Shown piece after piece: positions 27,014 through 35,507 of a stretch of 64,000 nt of DNA (the stretch's first letter is position 1; every line of letters begins with the position of its first letter). A model generated the notes under the pieces. It saw only the letters and a program-made list of their open reading frames with translations. It was not told the DNA's origin and ran no database searches. Origin of the DNA: Spirochaetota bacterium (GTDB lineage: Bacteria > Spirochaetota > UBA4802 > UBA5368). The translations under genes and the position numbers were made by a program. Where the stretch lies: the NCBI GenBank assembly GCA_035477215.1, contig DATIKU010000053.1, forward strand, positions 62,001 through 126,000, read 5' to 3'.

Positions 27014-27160
27014 TCACCTGATAAAAAAGCGATCCCCATTACTGTAAAGGAATTCCTCCTCCACCAGTTCCGCAAGCGCCGTGCGTACCGCGTGGGAGTC
27101 GAAGCCGATTAGCGCGGTTAACGCCGGTGCCGTAATGCCGGAATTGCCGACGACTCAAGC

Positions 27161-27172
27161 GGGGTCAGAGCC
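27161..27172 (+). repeat. REP-like 12-mer, copy 12 (at mutY join)
   Basis: On the mutY coding strand it reads GGCTCTGACCCC, giving Glu-Ala-Leu-Thr-Pro in that frame, exactly where the large internal deletion begins. Confidence 0.8.
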
Positions 27173-27277
27173 TCCGAGCGGATGTCCGGAAAAGCCGTAA
27201 TAAACTCGTCGAACTTCTTCGCGACCCTGTCCGACTGCGTCTGCTGGAGCATGATTTCGGATGCAAGTACATGATAA

Positions 27278-27289
27278 GGGGTCAGAGCC
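27278..27289 (+). repeat. REP-like 12-mer, copy 13 (in mutY)
   Basis: Inserted between YYARHGK and PYHVLASE, replacing the roughly nine residues (RDLPWR-type) found in intact MutY and bringing in a stop codon. Confidence 0.8.
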
Positions 27290-27428
27290 TCACTTCCCAT
27301 GCCGCGCATAGTACCTATACACAAGCCCCCTGAAGGCCGAGATCGCCTCCGCATCCAGGACCCTGTCACGGACAATCCCCGCCAGTATGCTTTCATCCTC
27401 GATATTGATTTCGTGTCGCATCCCTTCC

Positions 27429-28502
27429 CTAAACGTTGAACCTGAAGCTTATGATATCGCCGTCTTCAACTATGTACTCCCTGCCCATTACATGAAACCG
27501 CCCGGCTTTTTTTACCGCATCCTCGCTTTTCAACTCGCGAATATCCGGATATTTCATCACCTCGGCCCGGATGAATCCGCGCTGCATGTCCGTGTGAATG
27601 GCGCCGGCCGCCTCCGGCGCGCCGGATCCCGCCCTGATCAGCCATTGCCTTACTTCGTCATCACCCACGGTAAAAAAGGAAATAAGGCCGAGCGAGCGCA
27701 TGCACAGCCGCGAAAGAAGGTTAACCGCCGGCTCCCCGATTCCCGCTTCCCTCATAAACTCGGCCCGCTCCTCCGCGGACTCCAGCGCGGCGATCTGTGA
27801 CTCGAGTTCCGCGGAAATCTGCATGACCTCCATTCCGTAATCGCGATACCGGTCCGTCATGCGCGCCACCGCGTCGCCGCTTGAAATGTCCGACTCGGAG
27901 ACGTTCAGCGCGAGTATCATTTTTTTCAGAGTAATAAAGGGATAGCTTGCTATCAGCCTGCGATCGTCCTCCTCGATTTCGAGCAGGCGCAGCGGCAGGT
28001 TCTTTTCGAGGTGCCCGCGGAACCGGCCGAGAATGGCCTCCTCCCGCCGGGCATGCTCTTCCATACCCTTCTTTTTTGCTTTCTCAAGCCGTTCGAATCT
28101 TTTTTCGATAAAGAGAAGATCGTGCAGGATGAGCTCCGCGTTCACCGAATCGACGTCGCGTTCGGCACTGACGCTGCCGCTCACATGATACACCGCATCA
28201 TTATCGAAAGCCCTCACCACATGGCAGAGTGCGTCGACATCGGCGATATCCTTGAACACAGCACCCTCCCTGATGGATGCCGCCTCGAGCCTGGGGAGAA
28301 GGTCGATGTTGATGCGCGCACGGACGGTTTTCTTGGGATTGTAAAGGCCTGCCAGCACATCAAACCGCGGGTCGAATATCTCAGCCACCCCCGTCATGCT
28401 TTTTGACGCGTCTGACCCCGAATGCGATGACTTCATTCCGGCGAGCAGTTGAAATAACTTCTTTTTGCCCGTCTGAGGTAATCCTATGATCCCGACTTTC
28501 AT
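27429..28502 (-). CDS. YchF/Obg-type P-loop protein, degenerate GTPase motifs
   Basis: 357 residues from ATG 28502 (CAGGAAACGG upstream; the frame is open to 28658 without support). It has the overall YchF order: N-terminal P-loop domain, helical insert (about 130-200), NVSE at the G4-like position, and a C-terminal TGS/DUF933 domain ending YIVEDGDIISFRFNV. G1 reads GLPQTGKKK, with Lys where YchF has Ser/Thr, and the G3 D-x-x-G is DLLP with the usual switch II Gly-rich loop lost. Nucleotide hydrolysis is doubtful. Followed at once by the mutY remnant. Confidence 0.82.
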   Translation of the reverse strand: MKVGIIGLPQTGKKKLFQLLAGMKSSHSGSDASKSMTGVAEIFDPRFDVLAGLYNPKKTVRARINIDLLPRLEAASIREGAVFKDIADVDALCHVVRAFDNDAVYHVSGSVSAERDVDSVNAELILHDLLFIEKRFERLEKAKKKGMEEHARREEAILGRFRGHLEKNLPLRLLEIEEDDRRLIASYPFITLKKMILALNVSESDISSGDAVARMTDRYRDYGMEVMQISAELESQIAALESAEERAEFMREAGIGEPAVNLLSRLCMRSLGLISFFTVGDDEVRQWLIRAGSGAPEAAGAIHTDMQRGFIRAEVMKYPDIRELKSEDAVKKAGRFHVMGREYIVEDGDIISFRFNV

Positions 28503-28667
28503 TTTTCCGTTTCCTGTGATTAGAGTGCCTGTTATGCCGGGAATCCGGGCCTCTCCGCGCCTGCTGCGAAGGAAACTTTCCATTTCCATGGCATAGAACA
28601 ACGTCATTGATAATCGTGAACAAATTACAGTCGCAACGACCGGACATGGAGCACGCACGCCCCATGC

Positions 28668-29588
28668 TCAGGAAGGCCTGGCCGCGAAGAAAAGGCGATG
28701 CGTTACGCTTTTTTCGAGGTCATAGAGCTCGTTAAGATGGGGCGCAATTCCCGAGTCACGATGCATATTCGACTTCACCATCTGAATCAGACCCCGAAGC
28801 AACAAGAGGTCCGAACGCCGGTTTAGCTGCCCGTCCTCCACAAGTTTTTTTAAATACTCGAACTGGTACTTGCGCAGGTTTACCTGAAGGAAAAAATTCA
28901 CACCGTATATCTTCAATATCCGCTGCAACGGATAGCTGTTACTCTTCGATACGAAATCCTCATATTGCTTCGTATCTATGGCCCGCGATACCGGCTTGAC
29001 CTTGCCGGACCGGGTGCTTCCGGTCCCGGGCGTCGCCGCCGGGCCCCGGCTCTTCTCAAGACTTGCCGGAAAATTTGCGTTTTGCATCTCGCTGGCGAAG
29101 TGTTGTTCCTTCCATTCGTCTGTAAATTCGCCGAAGTTCTTCTCGAGCAGGCGTTCAAACTCATCCAGCATGATCGCCTTGTTGGCAAGCTGGCCGACGA
29201 TGGTATTGTTCAGACTTCGCATCATCGGGAAAATCTCCTTGACGATCTGGCGGAACAGATGGCGCTTATGGAACTGCCTCTCGTATTCCACCATCAGCTC
29301 ACTCTGGAAATAATTTTTCAGGCGACGAACTATTGTGATGTTGGTGACGACATAGCCCTCCACCCGCGGCACGTCCTTTGCGCCGTCTTCGGCCACTATT
29401 TCCATCGAAAAGATCCTGTGGGAGCTCAGCAGCACCCCGAGGGCCCTTCTGACGAAATCGGCATCCACGCCCAGTGAAGAGGTCACGTACTTGATAAAGT
29501 CATCGGAATGAGGAATGGCGCGCATCCCAACAACCGCGTTCTGCTTGTTTATTTCCTGGAAGATTTCCTCTACGATATCGAGCGCCAT
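28668..29588 (-). CDS. conserved hypothetical cytosolic protein
   Basis: 306 residues, not recognised. It is mostly alpha-helical, with no signal peptide or membrane span. A low-complexity linker at about 175-205 (SRGPAATPGTGSTRSGKVKP) splits it into two helical domains. It ends 166 bases before the YchF-like start on the same strand and is divergent from tRNA-Asp. Confidence 0.6.
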   Translation of the reverse strand: MALDIVEEIFQEINKQNAVVGMRAIPHSDDFIKYVTSSLGVDADFVRRALGVLLSSHRIFSMEIVAEDGAKDVPRVEGYVVTNITIVRRLKNYFQSELMVEYERQFHKRHLFRQIVKEIFPMMRSLNNTIVGQLANKAIMLDEFERLLEKNFGEFTDEWKEQHFASEMQNANFPASLEKSRGPAATPGTGSTRSGKVKPVSRAIDTKQYEDFVSKSNSYPLQRILKIYGVNFFLQVNLRKYQFEYLKKLVEDGQLNRRSDLLLLRGLIQMVKSNMHRDSGIAPHLNELYDLEKSVTHRLFFAARPS

Positions 29589-29697
29589 TCCCCGTTCACC
29601 CTCAACCCGCCGAAAACGGCGGGGCCTTGAAAATTATTAGATTTTTTAATTGACACAGAAAGCTCTTTTCAGTCGTAGTAATCCCACAAGGTGAACC

Positions 29698-29772
29698 GGG
29701 GTGTTAGCTCAGCTTGGTTAGAGTGCCTGCCTGTCACGCAGGAGGTCGCGAGTTCGAGTCTCGTACACCCCG
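29698..29772 (+). tRNA. tRNA-Asp (GTC)
   Basis: Complete cloverleaf: acceptor GGGGTGT pairs with ACACCCC, the D-arm reads TAGCTCAGCTTGGTTAGAG, the anticodon stem CCTGC/GCAGG encloses CTGTCAC (anticodon GTC), and the T-loop reads GTTCGAGTC. CCA is not encoded. A TTGACA at 29650-29655 upstream may be its -35 box; the -10 is weak. Confidence 0.96.
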
Positions 29773-29785
29773 CACGGTTACCGGT

Positions 29786-29816
29786 AAAAAGAACCCTCAC
29801 TGGGGGTTCTTTTTTT
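29786..29816. terminator. bidirectional terminator, tRNA-Asp / moaA
   Basis: AAAAAGAACCC and GGGTTCTTTTTTT flank a short loop, so the hairpin has a U-run on either strand. It ends tRNA-Asp transcription on plus and lies at the moaA stop on minus. Confidence 0.8.
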
Positions 29817-30813
29817 ATCCCCCGGTCCTCGACATCTGTCTATTACGGACTATCGCCATACACCCATCCCCCGCCTCCAGGGGGTCGCCCAGTCGGTGCG
29901 CTTCGGGCTTGGAATGGACAGCGGCGGCAATAATATCATTCAACGGCCTGTCGCCTTCGTTTTTCCGAAGTGCCGTTTTCAAATCGAACTCCATCGGCGA
30001 ATGAAGGCAGGTCTTCAGCATCCCGTCGCATGTCAGCCGCAGCCGGTTGCAGCGCGAACAGAACTTATGCGTCATTGGCGGAATCACTCCGATCCTGATA
30101 TCGCCGAATGTTCCGCGTAAATTATACATCTGCGCCACGCTGGTATCATTGTCATGATTTCGCATGAGATCACCCCTGGACCGCAAATACTCGACCAGTC
30201 TGTCCGAGGGCACAAACCGCGGGGCGTCATAGACGTCATCGAAAGGCATCCTCTCAATAAACCGGAGTGTAACGTTTTTCCCGGCGAAAAATTTTATATA
30301 ATCATCCAGCTCAACGAGCGATTCCTCGTGCAGCACCATATTGATTTTCAGGTCGAAAAACCGGCTCCCGATCGCCCGGGCAATATTCCCGATGACCCGA
30401 TCGAACTCGTCCCGACCCGTTATCGCCCGGTACCTTTCGGCCGACATGGTGTCCAGGCTGATATTGAGCTTGCGTACACCGAAACGCCGGAGGCCGTCGA
30501 GCGCTTCATCCAGCAGAATGCCGTTTGTCGTAAGGCACAGTTCCATGTCCGGGTGGTTCCGCCTTACCTGCTCCACTATTGCCATAAAGCCTTTGCGGAC
30601 AAGCGGCTCCCCTCCGGTAAAACGGACCTTGCGCACTCCGAACCCGGCGAAAACACCGATAAGATGTATGAACTCCTCGATTCGGAGCACCTCCTCATGA
30701 GGCAGAAACTCGACGCCTCCCGGCGGCATGCAGTATATGCAGCGCAGGTTGCATTTATCCGTCACCGAGACCCGGAGATAGTCAAGCCGACGGTTGTATA
30801 TATCGGTCAGCAT
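29815..30813 (-). CDS. moaA: GTP 3',8-cyclase
   Basis: Radical SAM enzyme of molybdopterin synthesis converting GTP to 3',8-cyclo-GTP. About 332 residues from ATG 30813 (AAAGGAT upstream). The N-terminal cluster motif C21-x3-C25-x2-C28 is in TDKCNLRCIYCMPPGG. The C-terminal cluster is in KFCSRCNRLRLTCDGMLKTC, and the protein ends in the required Gly-Gly (SRTGG). moaC lies about 12 kb away on the same strand. Confidence 0.95.
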   Translation of the reverse strand: MLTDIYNRRLDYLRVSVTDKCNLRCIYCMPPGGVEFLPHEEVLRIEEFIHLIGVFAGFGVRKVRFTGGEPLVRKGFMAIVEQVRRNHPDMELCLTTNGILLDEALDGLRRFGVRKLNISLDTMSAERYRAITGRDEFDRVIGNIARAIGSRFFDLKINMVLHEESLVELDDYIKFFAGKNVTLRFIERMPFDDVYDAPRFVPSDRLVEYLRSRGDLMRNHDNDTSVAQMYNLRGTFGDIRIGVIPPMTHKFCSRCNRLRLTCDGMLKTCLHSPMEFDLKTALRKNEGDRPLNDIIAAAVHSKPEAHRLGDPLEAGDGCMAIVRNRQMSRTGG

Positions 30814-30834
30814 TTCACATCCTTTATCGAGCAC

Positions 30835-31301
30835 CCGAACCCGGGGACATACTCGCCGCTGTCAATCACTCTATCACTAAAACAGGACATTTCAAGCATC
30901 GGCAGCGCCCTCCCGTTCATCTCGCCCCCTCTTGCGTACGCCGGAAGGGCCGGCGCCGCGTCCACGGCCGCAGTTCCAACGACGGCAAAGGCCGCGTCCC
31001 GAACCCCCGGGTCGTAATTGCGTTACATCTCTTCGACGGTCGCGTTCCCGCCGCCGGGAGCCCGCAACTGTTCCCGTGGCCCGGATAGATCTCCGCGTTC
31101 GCCGTCCACGAAGAGCAGTATAGCGAGTGTCCGGTTTCCCCGCCGCGATTATAACAGGAACCCTGGATTATCGCAATCTTTAAAACGGCGAAGGCCGTGC
31201 CGTAATAATTTTCATCCACCGGATTTCCGATGCTTCAAAAGCGCAACGAAGGTGGCGCCTGTGTTACGAAAAGGATCGAGCGGAACCGCCATCGCTTTTT
31301 A
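30835..31301 (-). other. no intact gene; possible decayed coding sequence
   Basis: 467 bases between moaA and a TPR lipoprotein. On the minus strand a frame ending GYVPGFGC-like (EYVPGFGCSIKDVKC then stop) overlaps the moaA start by a few bases. Upstream pieces in several frames look protein-like (DENYYGTAFAVLKIAIIQGS; RTLAILLFVDGERGDL) but are broken by stops. It may be a wrecked gene once coupled to moaA; I cannot name it. Confidence 0.3.
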
Positions 31302-31802
31302 TTAATTACCGGCCTCGGAGTAGAGGAGGTTCTTTCTAAAATAGTCGTTGTTTGACTCAAGAAGGCAGGCCCTCGAATACATGTCGAAAGACTCCTCCTT
31401 CCGCCCGAACACCTCGTAGACTATGCCGAGGTTATTGTATGGCGCGGCCATCGAATCATCTTCCTTTATCGCCTCCAGGAAGAGGTTCCTTGCCTCATTG
31501 AAGCGTCCTTCAAGCGCGTGCTCGATCCCTTTTCTGTTTATCACTGCCGCAGGAGAGGATGAGCGCACATCGGCGAACCGCTTGATGGTATAGACGCTCC
31601 GGGTACTTTTATCATTCGCCGCGCGCGCCTCCGCCGGCCCTGCCTCTTTTCCCGCGAACAGGAGCGCGGCGTCCGCGCGATGCTCGATCCGTATCGCATG
31701 GTATCGATAGCAGGACAAGCATGCGAGGGCCAGCGCAATCGCCAGCGCCGCGCTACAGGCCCGGGCGGACCGGTTCGGTATGCCGCTCGATCGCTTTCGC
31801 AC
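31302..31802 (-). CDS. TPR-containing lipoprotein
   Basis: 166 residues. The signal peptide ends LACLSC, a plausible lipobox. The C-terminal half contains about two TPR units (IEHALEGRFNEARNLFLEAI; APYNNLGIVYEVFGRKEE). Its start overlaps the gatA 3' end by about 50 bases on the same strand, so the two are probably co-transcribed, though a later start is possible. Function unknown; a protein-interaction role is inferred from TPRs. Confidence 0.7.
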   Translation of the reverse strand: MRKRSSGIPNRSARACSAALAIALALACLSCYRYHAIRIEHRADAALLFAGKEAGPAEARAANDKSTRSVYTIKRFADVRSSSPAAVINRKGIEHALEGRFNEARNLFLEAIKEDDSMAAPYNNLGIVYEVFGRKEESFDMYSRACLLESNNDYFRKNLLYSEAGN

Positions 31803-33201
31803 AGTTCAGTATTTTCTTTTCCTCGAAATGGCTTGCCATTATCTGAAGGCCTATGGGCAACCCCGACTCGTCGCGACCTATCGGCACACTCATGCCGGGA
31901 ATCGCCGCGAGGTTCGCCGATATGGTAAGGATGTCCGAAACATACATCTCCAGCGGATCATCCACCTTCTCACCGAGGGCGAAAGCCGTCGTAGTGGTGA
32001 CCGGGCTCAGGATGCAGTCGACCTTCGAGAACGCCTTTTGAAAATCCTTGATTACGAGGGTCCGCCCCTTCAGCGCCTTAAGATAATAAGCGTCGTAGTA
32101 TCCCGAGCTGAGCGCGTAGGTCCCCAGGATTATTCTGCGCTTCACCTCCTTTCCGAATCCCTCGTTTCGGGTTTTGCGGTAGAGCTCGGCGAGCGCGCCT
32201 ATCCCGGGCGGGCGGTAACCGTAGCGTATTCCGTCATAACGCGCAAGGTTCGAAGACGCTTCGGCCGTTGCGATCAGATAGTAAATCGGTATGGCGTATT
32301 CCGTATATTGCAGCGATATCGGCTCGATCTTCGCCCCCATCGCCTCGAGTTCTTTGACTTTCGATAAAATCGCTTCTTTAACCCCGGGCGCTATTTCTAT
32401 AAAATACTCATCGGGAAGCCCGATTACCATTCCCGCGACGTTTCCGTCAAGCGTGTCCGGCGTGAAATCCACGGCGCGTTCTATCGACGTCGAATCCGCC
32501 GGGTCGCCGCCGGCGATCACTCCGAGCAGCAGCGCGGCATCGTCGACCGTACGCGCGAAAGTACCGATCTGATCGAGCGACGAGGCGAACGCAACCAGCC
32601 CATAGCGAGAGACCCTGCCGTAGGTGGGCTTTATGCCCGCCACGCCGCAAAACGACGCCGGCTGGCGGATCGAGCCGCCCGTATCCGAACCGAGTGCGGC
32701 AGGGGCCATCATCGCGGCCACCGCCGCCGCGGACCCGCCGGAACTCCCCCCCGGCACGCGGTTTTCATCGTGGGGATTTTTGGTAATGCCGAAGAAGGAC
32801 GTTTCGGTGGTGGATCCCATGGCGAATTCGTCCATATTCGTCTTGCCGAGTGTTACGAAGCCGCTCTGGCGAAGCCTGCGATAAACCGTGGCATCGTACG
32901 GGGGAACGAAATCGCGAAGTATGCCCGATCCACAGGTGGTGCGCAGGCCCGCGGTACAGATGTTGTCCTTGACGGCAATCGGAACCCCGTCCCACGCCGA
33001 GAGCGCGTTCCCCTTCCCCCGGCGTTCATCCGATTCTCCGGCCTCCCTCAGCGTGCGGGCCTCGTCCACCGTAATGTAGGCGTTTATCGCTCCGTTTTGC
33101 GAGCCGATCCGCGCAAGGTATTCTTTCGCGATCTCGACCGCCGAAACCTTGCCGTCCGCCAGCAGCGCTGCCAGCTCGCCAATAGTTTTCTCTACCAGCA
33201 T
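31753..33201 (-). CDS. gatA: Asp-tRNA(Asn)/Glu-tRNA(Gln) amidotransferase subunit A
   Basis: Amidase subunit of GatCAB, releasing ammonia from Gln to amidate mischarged tRNAs. 482 residues. The amidase-signature Lys-cisSer-Ser triad is visible: GVPIAVKDNI for the Lys, GGSSGGSAAAVAA, and ALGSDTGGSIRQPASFCG for the nucleophile region. GGAGG lies six bases before the ATG. gatC and gatB are not adjacent. Confidence 0.94.
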   Translation of the reverse strand: MLVEKTIGELAALLADGKVSAVEIAKEYLARIGSQNGAINAYITVDEARTLREAGESDERRGKGNALSAWDGVPIAVKDNICTAGLRTTCGSGILRDFVPPYDATVYRRLRQSGFVTLGKTNMDEFAMGSTTETSFFGITKNPHDENRVPGGSSGGSAAAVAAMMAPAALGSDTGGSIRQPASFCGVAGIKPTYGRVSRYGLVAFASSLDQIGTFARTVDDAALLLGVIAGGDPADSTSIERAVDFTPDTLDGNVAGMVIGLPDEYFIEIAPGVKEAILSKVKELEAMGAKIEPISLQYTEYAIPIYYLIATAEASSNLARYDGIRYGYRPPGIGALAELYRKTRNEGFGKEVKRRIILGTYALSSGYYDAYYLKALKGRTLVIKDFQKAFSKVDCILSPVTTTTAFALGEKVDDPLEMYVSDILTISANLAAIPGMSVPIGRDESGLPIGLQIMASHFEEKKILNCAKAIERHTEPVRPGL

Positions 33202-33308
33202 CCCGTTCCTCCATGGCCCGCGCGGGCGCCAATTAAAAATGGTATGGCAGCGCGCTGTACAAGGGTCAATGATTTTTTCAGGCCGTAAAACCCCGTCGTT
33301 AATTATTA

Positions 33309-33337
33309 TTGACTTTAGACCACGACTGGTCTACCTT
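33309..33337 (+). promoter_or_regulatory. promoter with operator-like dyad, S41 protease
   Basis: TTGACT at 33309-33314 and TACCTT at 33332-33337 with a 17-base spacer. The spacer contains a perfect dyad TAGACCA-CGAC-TGGTCTA (33316-33333), well placed for a repressor or a MerR-type regulator. Confidence 0.45.
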
Positions 33338-33426
33338 ACACTTTAATGGTGGCGCTCGGCCGCCATTCTAATTTAACAGTCCATTTGCGCATCTATATCC
33401 AGCAATGCCGGGAGCAGACCGACGCC

Positions 33427-35409
33427 ATGTTCAACAAAAAGCGTAAAATCACCCTCATCGCCATTACCGTAATTGCGTTCGTTTTCGGATGTTTCAGCCG
33501 AACCGACGGCGTAAAACAGACCGATATAAAGCCGCTGGTCGGGGTTTTTCTGTCGAAACACGTCCGCTATCAGAGTCTCGACCAGGAGCTGTCCAGAAAA
33601 ACTATGAGCAACCTGCTCAACTTCATCGACCCGGGAAAGTTCTACTTCTATAAAAGCGATGTCGCCGGTTTCATTACCCACGAGAACAAGCTCGGCGAGT
33701 ACATAGAAAGCGGTAAATACGGGATTGTCTTCGAAATTTTCGCACTCTACAAAAAACGCTTTGATGAGAGCATGACGCTCTTTAACGACCTCCTCGCGCT
33801 CGACTACGATTTCAACAAGGACGAATACGTTGCCGTAGACCGGGAAAAGATCGATTATCCCGCCAGCCCCTCGGAGATGCGGGAGCGCTGGAGGAAGAAC
33901 ATCAAGCTTCAGCTCCTCAACTATCTCACCACCGTCAAGGACGTCAACGAGGCCAAGGAAAAGCTTCGCAACAAGAACCGTCTCAGCAAGAAACGCGTCG
34001 ACGAGATCAACGAGAGCAAGATGATCTCGACGTTCGTCAATGCTTTTTCAACTGCCCTCGATCCCCACTCGAATTACCTGTCCCAGGAAGATCATGAGGA
34101 TTTCATGATCCAGACCAAGCTGAAACTCGAGGGAATCGGCGTGATACTCCGATCGGAGGACGGTTTCGCTCTTGTCGAGTCCATAATTCCCGGGGGGGCC
34201 GCAGCGAAGCTCCCGACGGCCCTGCAGCTTAAGCCAAATGACAAGATCGTAGCCGTCGCCCAGAAAGACAGCGAATCGGTTGATGTTATCGACATGGACC
34301 TGCGCGATGTCGTAAACCTGATCCGGGGCAAATCGGGCACCACGGTCAAGCTCACCATTTTCCGAAAGGCCGACGAAAGCCAGAAGCCCGTGCGAATGCA
34401 GATACCCATAGTGCGCGAGGAGATCAAGCTCGAAGACCGCGCGGCCAAATCGGACATTTACATCATGAAAAAAGACGGCCGGGAAATTAAAATAGGCTAT
34501 ATTAAACTGCCCACATTCTACCTCGATTTCGACGCAGCGCAGAAAAACGACCCCGCCGGAAAGAGTTCATCAATCGATGTTATACGCGAGATAAACAAGC
34601 TCTCGAACCTCAATATCGGCGCAATGGTGGTCGACCTCAGGGGGAATCCCGGAGGGGCGCTGACGGAGGCGGTCAACGTCGCGGGTCTTTTTATCGACCA
34701 GGGACCCGTGGTTAAAATAGTCTATAACACCCGGAGGATGGAAGTCCTGAGCGACGATGATCCCGGCATCTATTACGACGGGCCGCTTGTGGTGCTTATC
34801 GACCGATTCAGCGCGAGCGCGTCGGAGATTTTCGCGGGGGCCATCAAAGACTATCGCAGGGGAATAGTGCTCGGACCCACGGCCACCTTCGGCAAGGGAT
34901 CGGTGCAGGAATACAACCAGCTCCCTTCCAAAAAAGGCGCAGTTAAAATCACCACCGCGCTTTTCTACCAGCCCGGTGGAACCTCGAACCAGCTTACGGG
35001 TATCGCTCCCGATATCATCATCCCCGACATCAGCGCGGCATGGGACATCGGCGAGGCGAAGCTTCGCAATCCACTCACATGGGAGAAAATACCCAGCGCC
35101 AGCTTCGTCCCATACCGCAACTATCTGAACAGGGAGATAATCGGAGCGCTCCAGGAACAATCCAAAAGAAGGGTCGCCGGGATGAAAGAATTCGCCGACC
35201 TGAACGAAAGGATAGCATCCCTGAAAAAGCTGCTTGCCACAAAGGAGATCAGCCTGAAAGAAGAGTCCAACATCGAAAAGCACAAGGTTCGCGATATGGA
35301 AAAACAGCTTAAACGGGAAAATAACGACAAGGTCATCGATATAAATAACGACCTTTTCCTCGGGGAGGCTTTCAATATCACTGCGGAGTACATCGAGCGC
35401 ATTCAGTAA
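33427..35409 (+). CDS. S41 family C-terminal processing protease (Prc/Tsp-like), lipoprotein
   Basis: About 660 residues from ATG 33427 (MFNKKRKITL); the upstream open frame to 33346 lacks a signal sequence. The signal ends FVFGC, a lipobox, so it is probably a periplasmic lipoprotein. Order: N-terminal helical domain, PDZ domain (GIGVILRSEDGFALVESI, then LKPNDKIVAV), and the catalytic domain with VVDLRGNPGG, the Ser in DRFSASASEIFAG and the Lys in FGKGSVQ. A charged C-terminal tail (KSRR/KEESNIEKHK type) follows. It degrades or processes envelope proteins at their C-termini. Confidence 0.92.
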   Translation: MFNKKRKITLIAITVIAFVFGCFSRTDGVKQTDIKPLVGVFLSKHVRYQSLDQELSRKTMSNLLNFIDPGKFYFYKSDVAGFITHENKLGEYIESGKYGIVFEIFALYKKRFDESMTLFNDLLALDYDFNKDEYVAVDREKIDYPASPSEMRERWRKNIKLQLLNYLTTVKDVNEAKEKLRNKNRLSKKRVDEINESKMISTFVNAFSTALDPHSNYLSQEDHEDFMIQTKLKLEGIGVILRSEDGFALVESIIPGGAAAKLPTALQLKPNDKIVAVAQKDSESVDVIDMDLRDVVNLIRGKSGTTVKLTIFRKADESQKPVRMQIPIVREEIKLEDRAAKSDIYIMKKDGREIKIGYIKLPTFYLDFDAAQKNDPAGKSSSIDVIREINKLSNLNIGAMVVDLRGNPGGALTEAVNVAGLFIDQGPVVKIVYNTRRMEVLSDDDPGIYYDGPLVVLIDRFSASASEIFAGAIKDYRRGIVLGPTATFGKGSVQEYNQLPSKKGAVKITTALFYQPGGTSNQLTGIAPDIIIPDISAAWDIGEAKLRNPLTWEKIPSASFVPYRNYLNREIIGALQEQSKRRVAGMKEFADLNERIASLKKLLATKEISLKEESNIEKHKVRDMEKQLKRENNDKVIDINNDLFLGEAFNITAEYIERIQ

Positions 35410-35420
35410 TTGGCACCGTT

Positions 35421-35454
35421 GATTGCTCCGCACCTTTCTTTGCGCGGAGCAATC
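35421..35454 (+). terminator. hairpin after S41 protease
   Basis: Eleven-base perfect stem (GATTGCTCCGC facing GCGGAGCAATC) starting 12 bases after the stop codon. There is no U-run, so termination is uncertain. Confidence 0.45.
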
Positions 35455-35482
35455 GCCGAATCCGCCATCCTGAAAGTTTACC

Positions 35483-35507
35483 GTGCCCCGGAAAACCGCC
35501 GGGGCAC
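35483..35507 (+). terminator. second GC-rich hairpin
   Basis: Nine-base stem GTGCCCCGG/CCGGGGCAC with a seven-base loop, followed by ATTCGTC rather than a U-run. Together with the previous hairpin it separates the protease from the ptb-buk region. Confidence 0.4.

Larger units (their letters stand above)
27014..27421 (-). pseudogene. mutY: mutY (A/G-specific adenine glycosylase) remnant
   Basis: It starts directly after the ychF-like stop with GGGAAGGG before ATG 27421. The N-terminal piece runs MRHEINIEDESILAG to YRYYARHGK then stop. A second piece in another frame has the MutY signature PYHVLASEIMLQQTQSDRV then KKFDEFITAFPDIR. A third has only a winged-helix tail (SGITAPALTALIGFD to FLYSNGDRFFIR). 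The helix-hairpin-helix, catalytic Asp and Fe-S cluster region (about 170 residues) are gone. REP-like copies lie at both breaks (27278-27289 and 27161-27172). Confidence 0.72.

Noticed and set aside
16992-27289. CRISPR array made of the repeated 12-mer
   Set aside because: Spacing is irregular, both orientations occur, units are too short and no cas genes are present.
28411-28419. Further motif copy in the YchF-like gene (TCTGACCCC)
   Set aside because: Only nine bases match and an extra G breaks the rest of the motif; chance is plausible.
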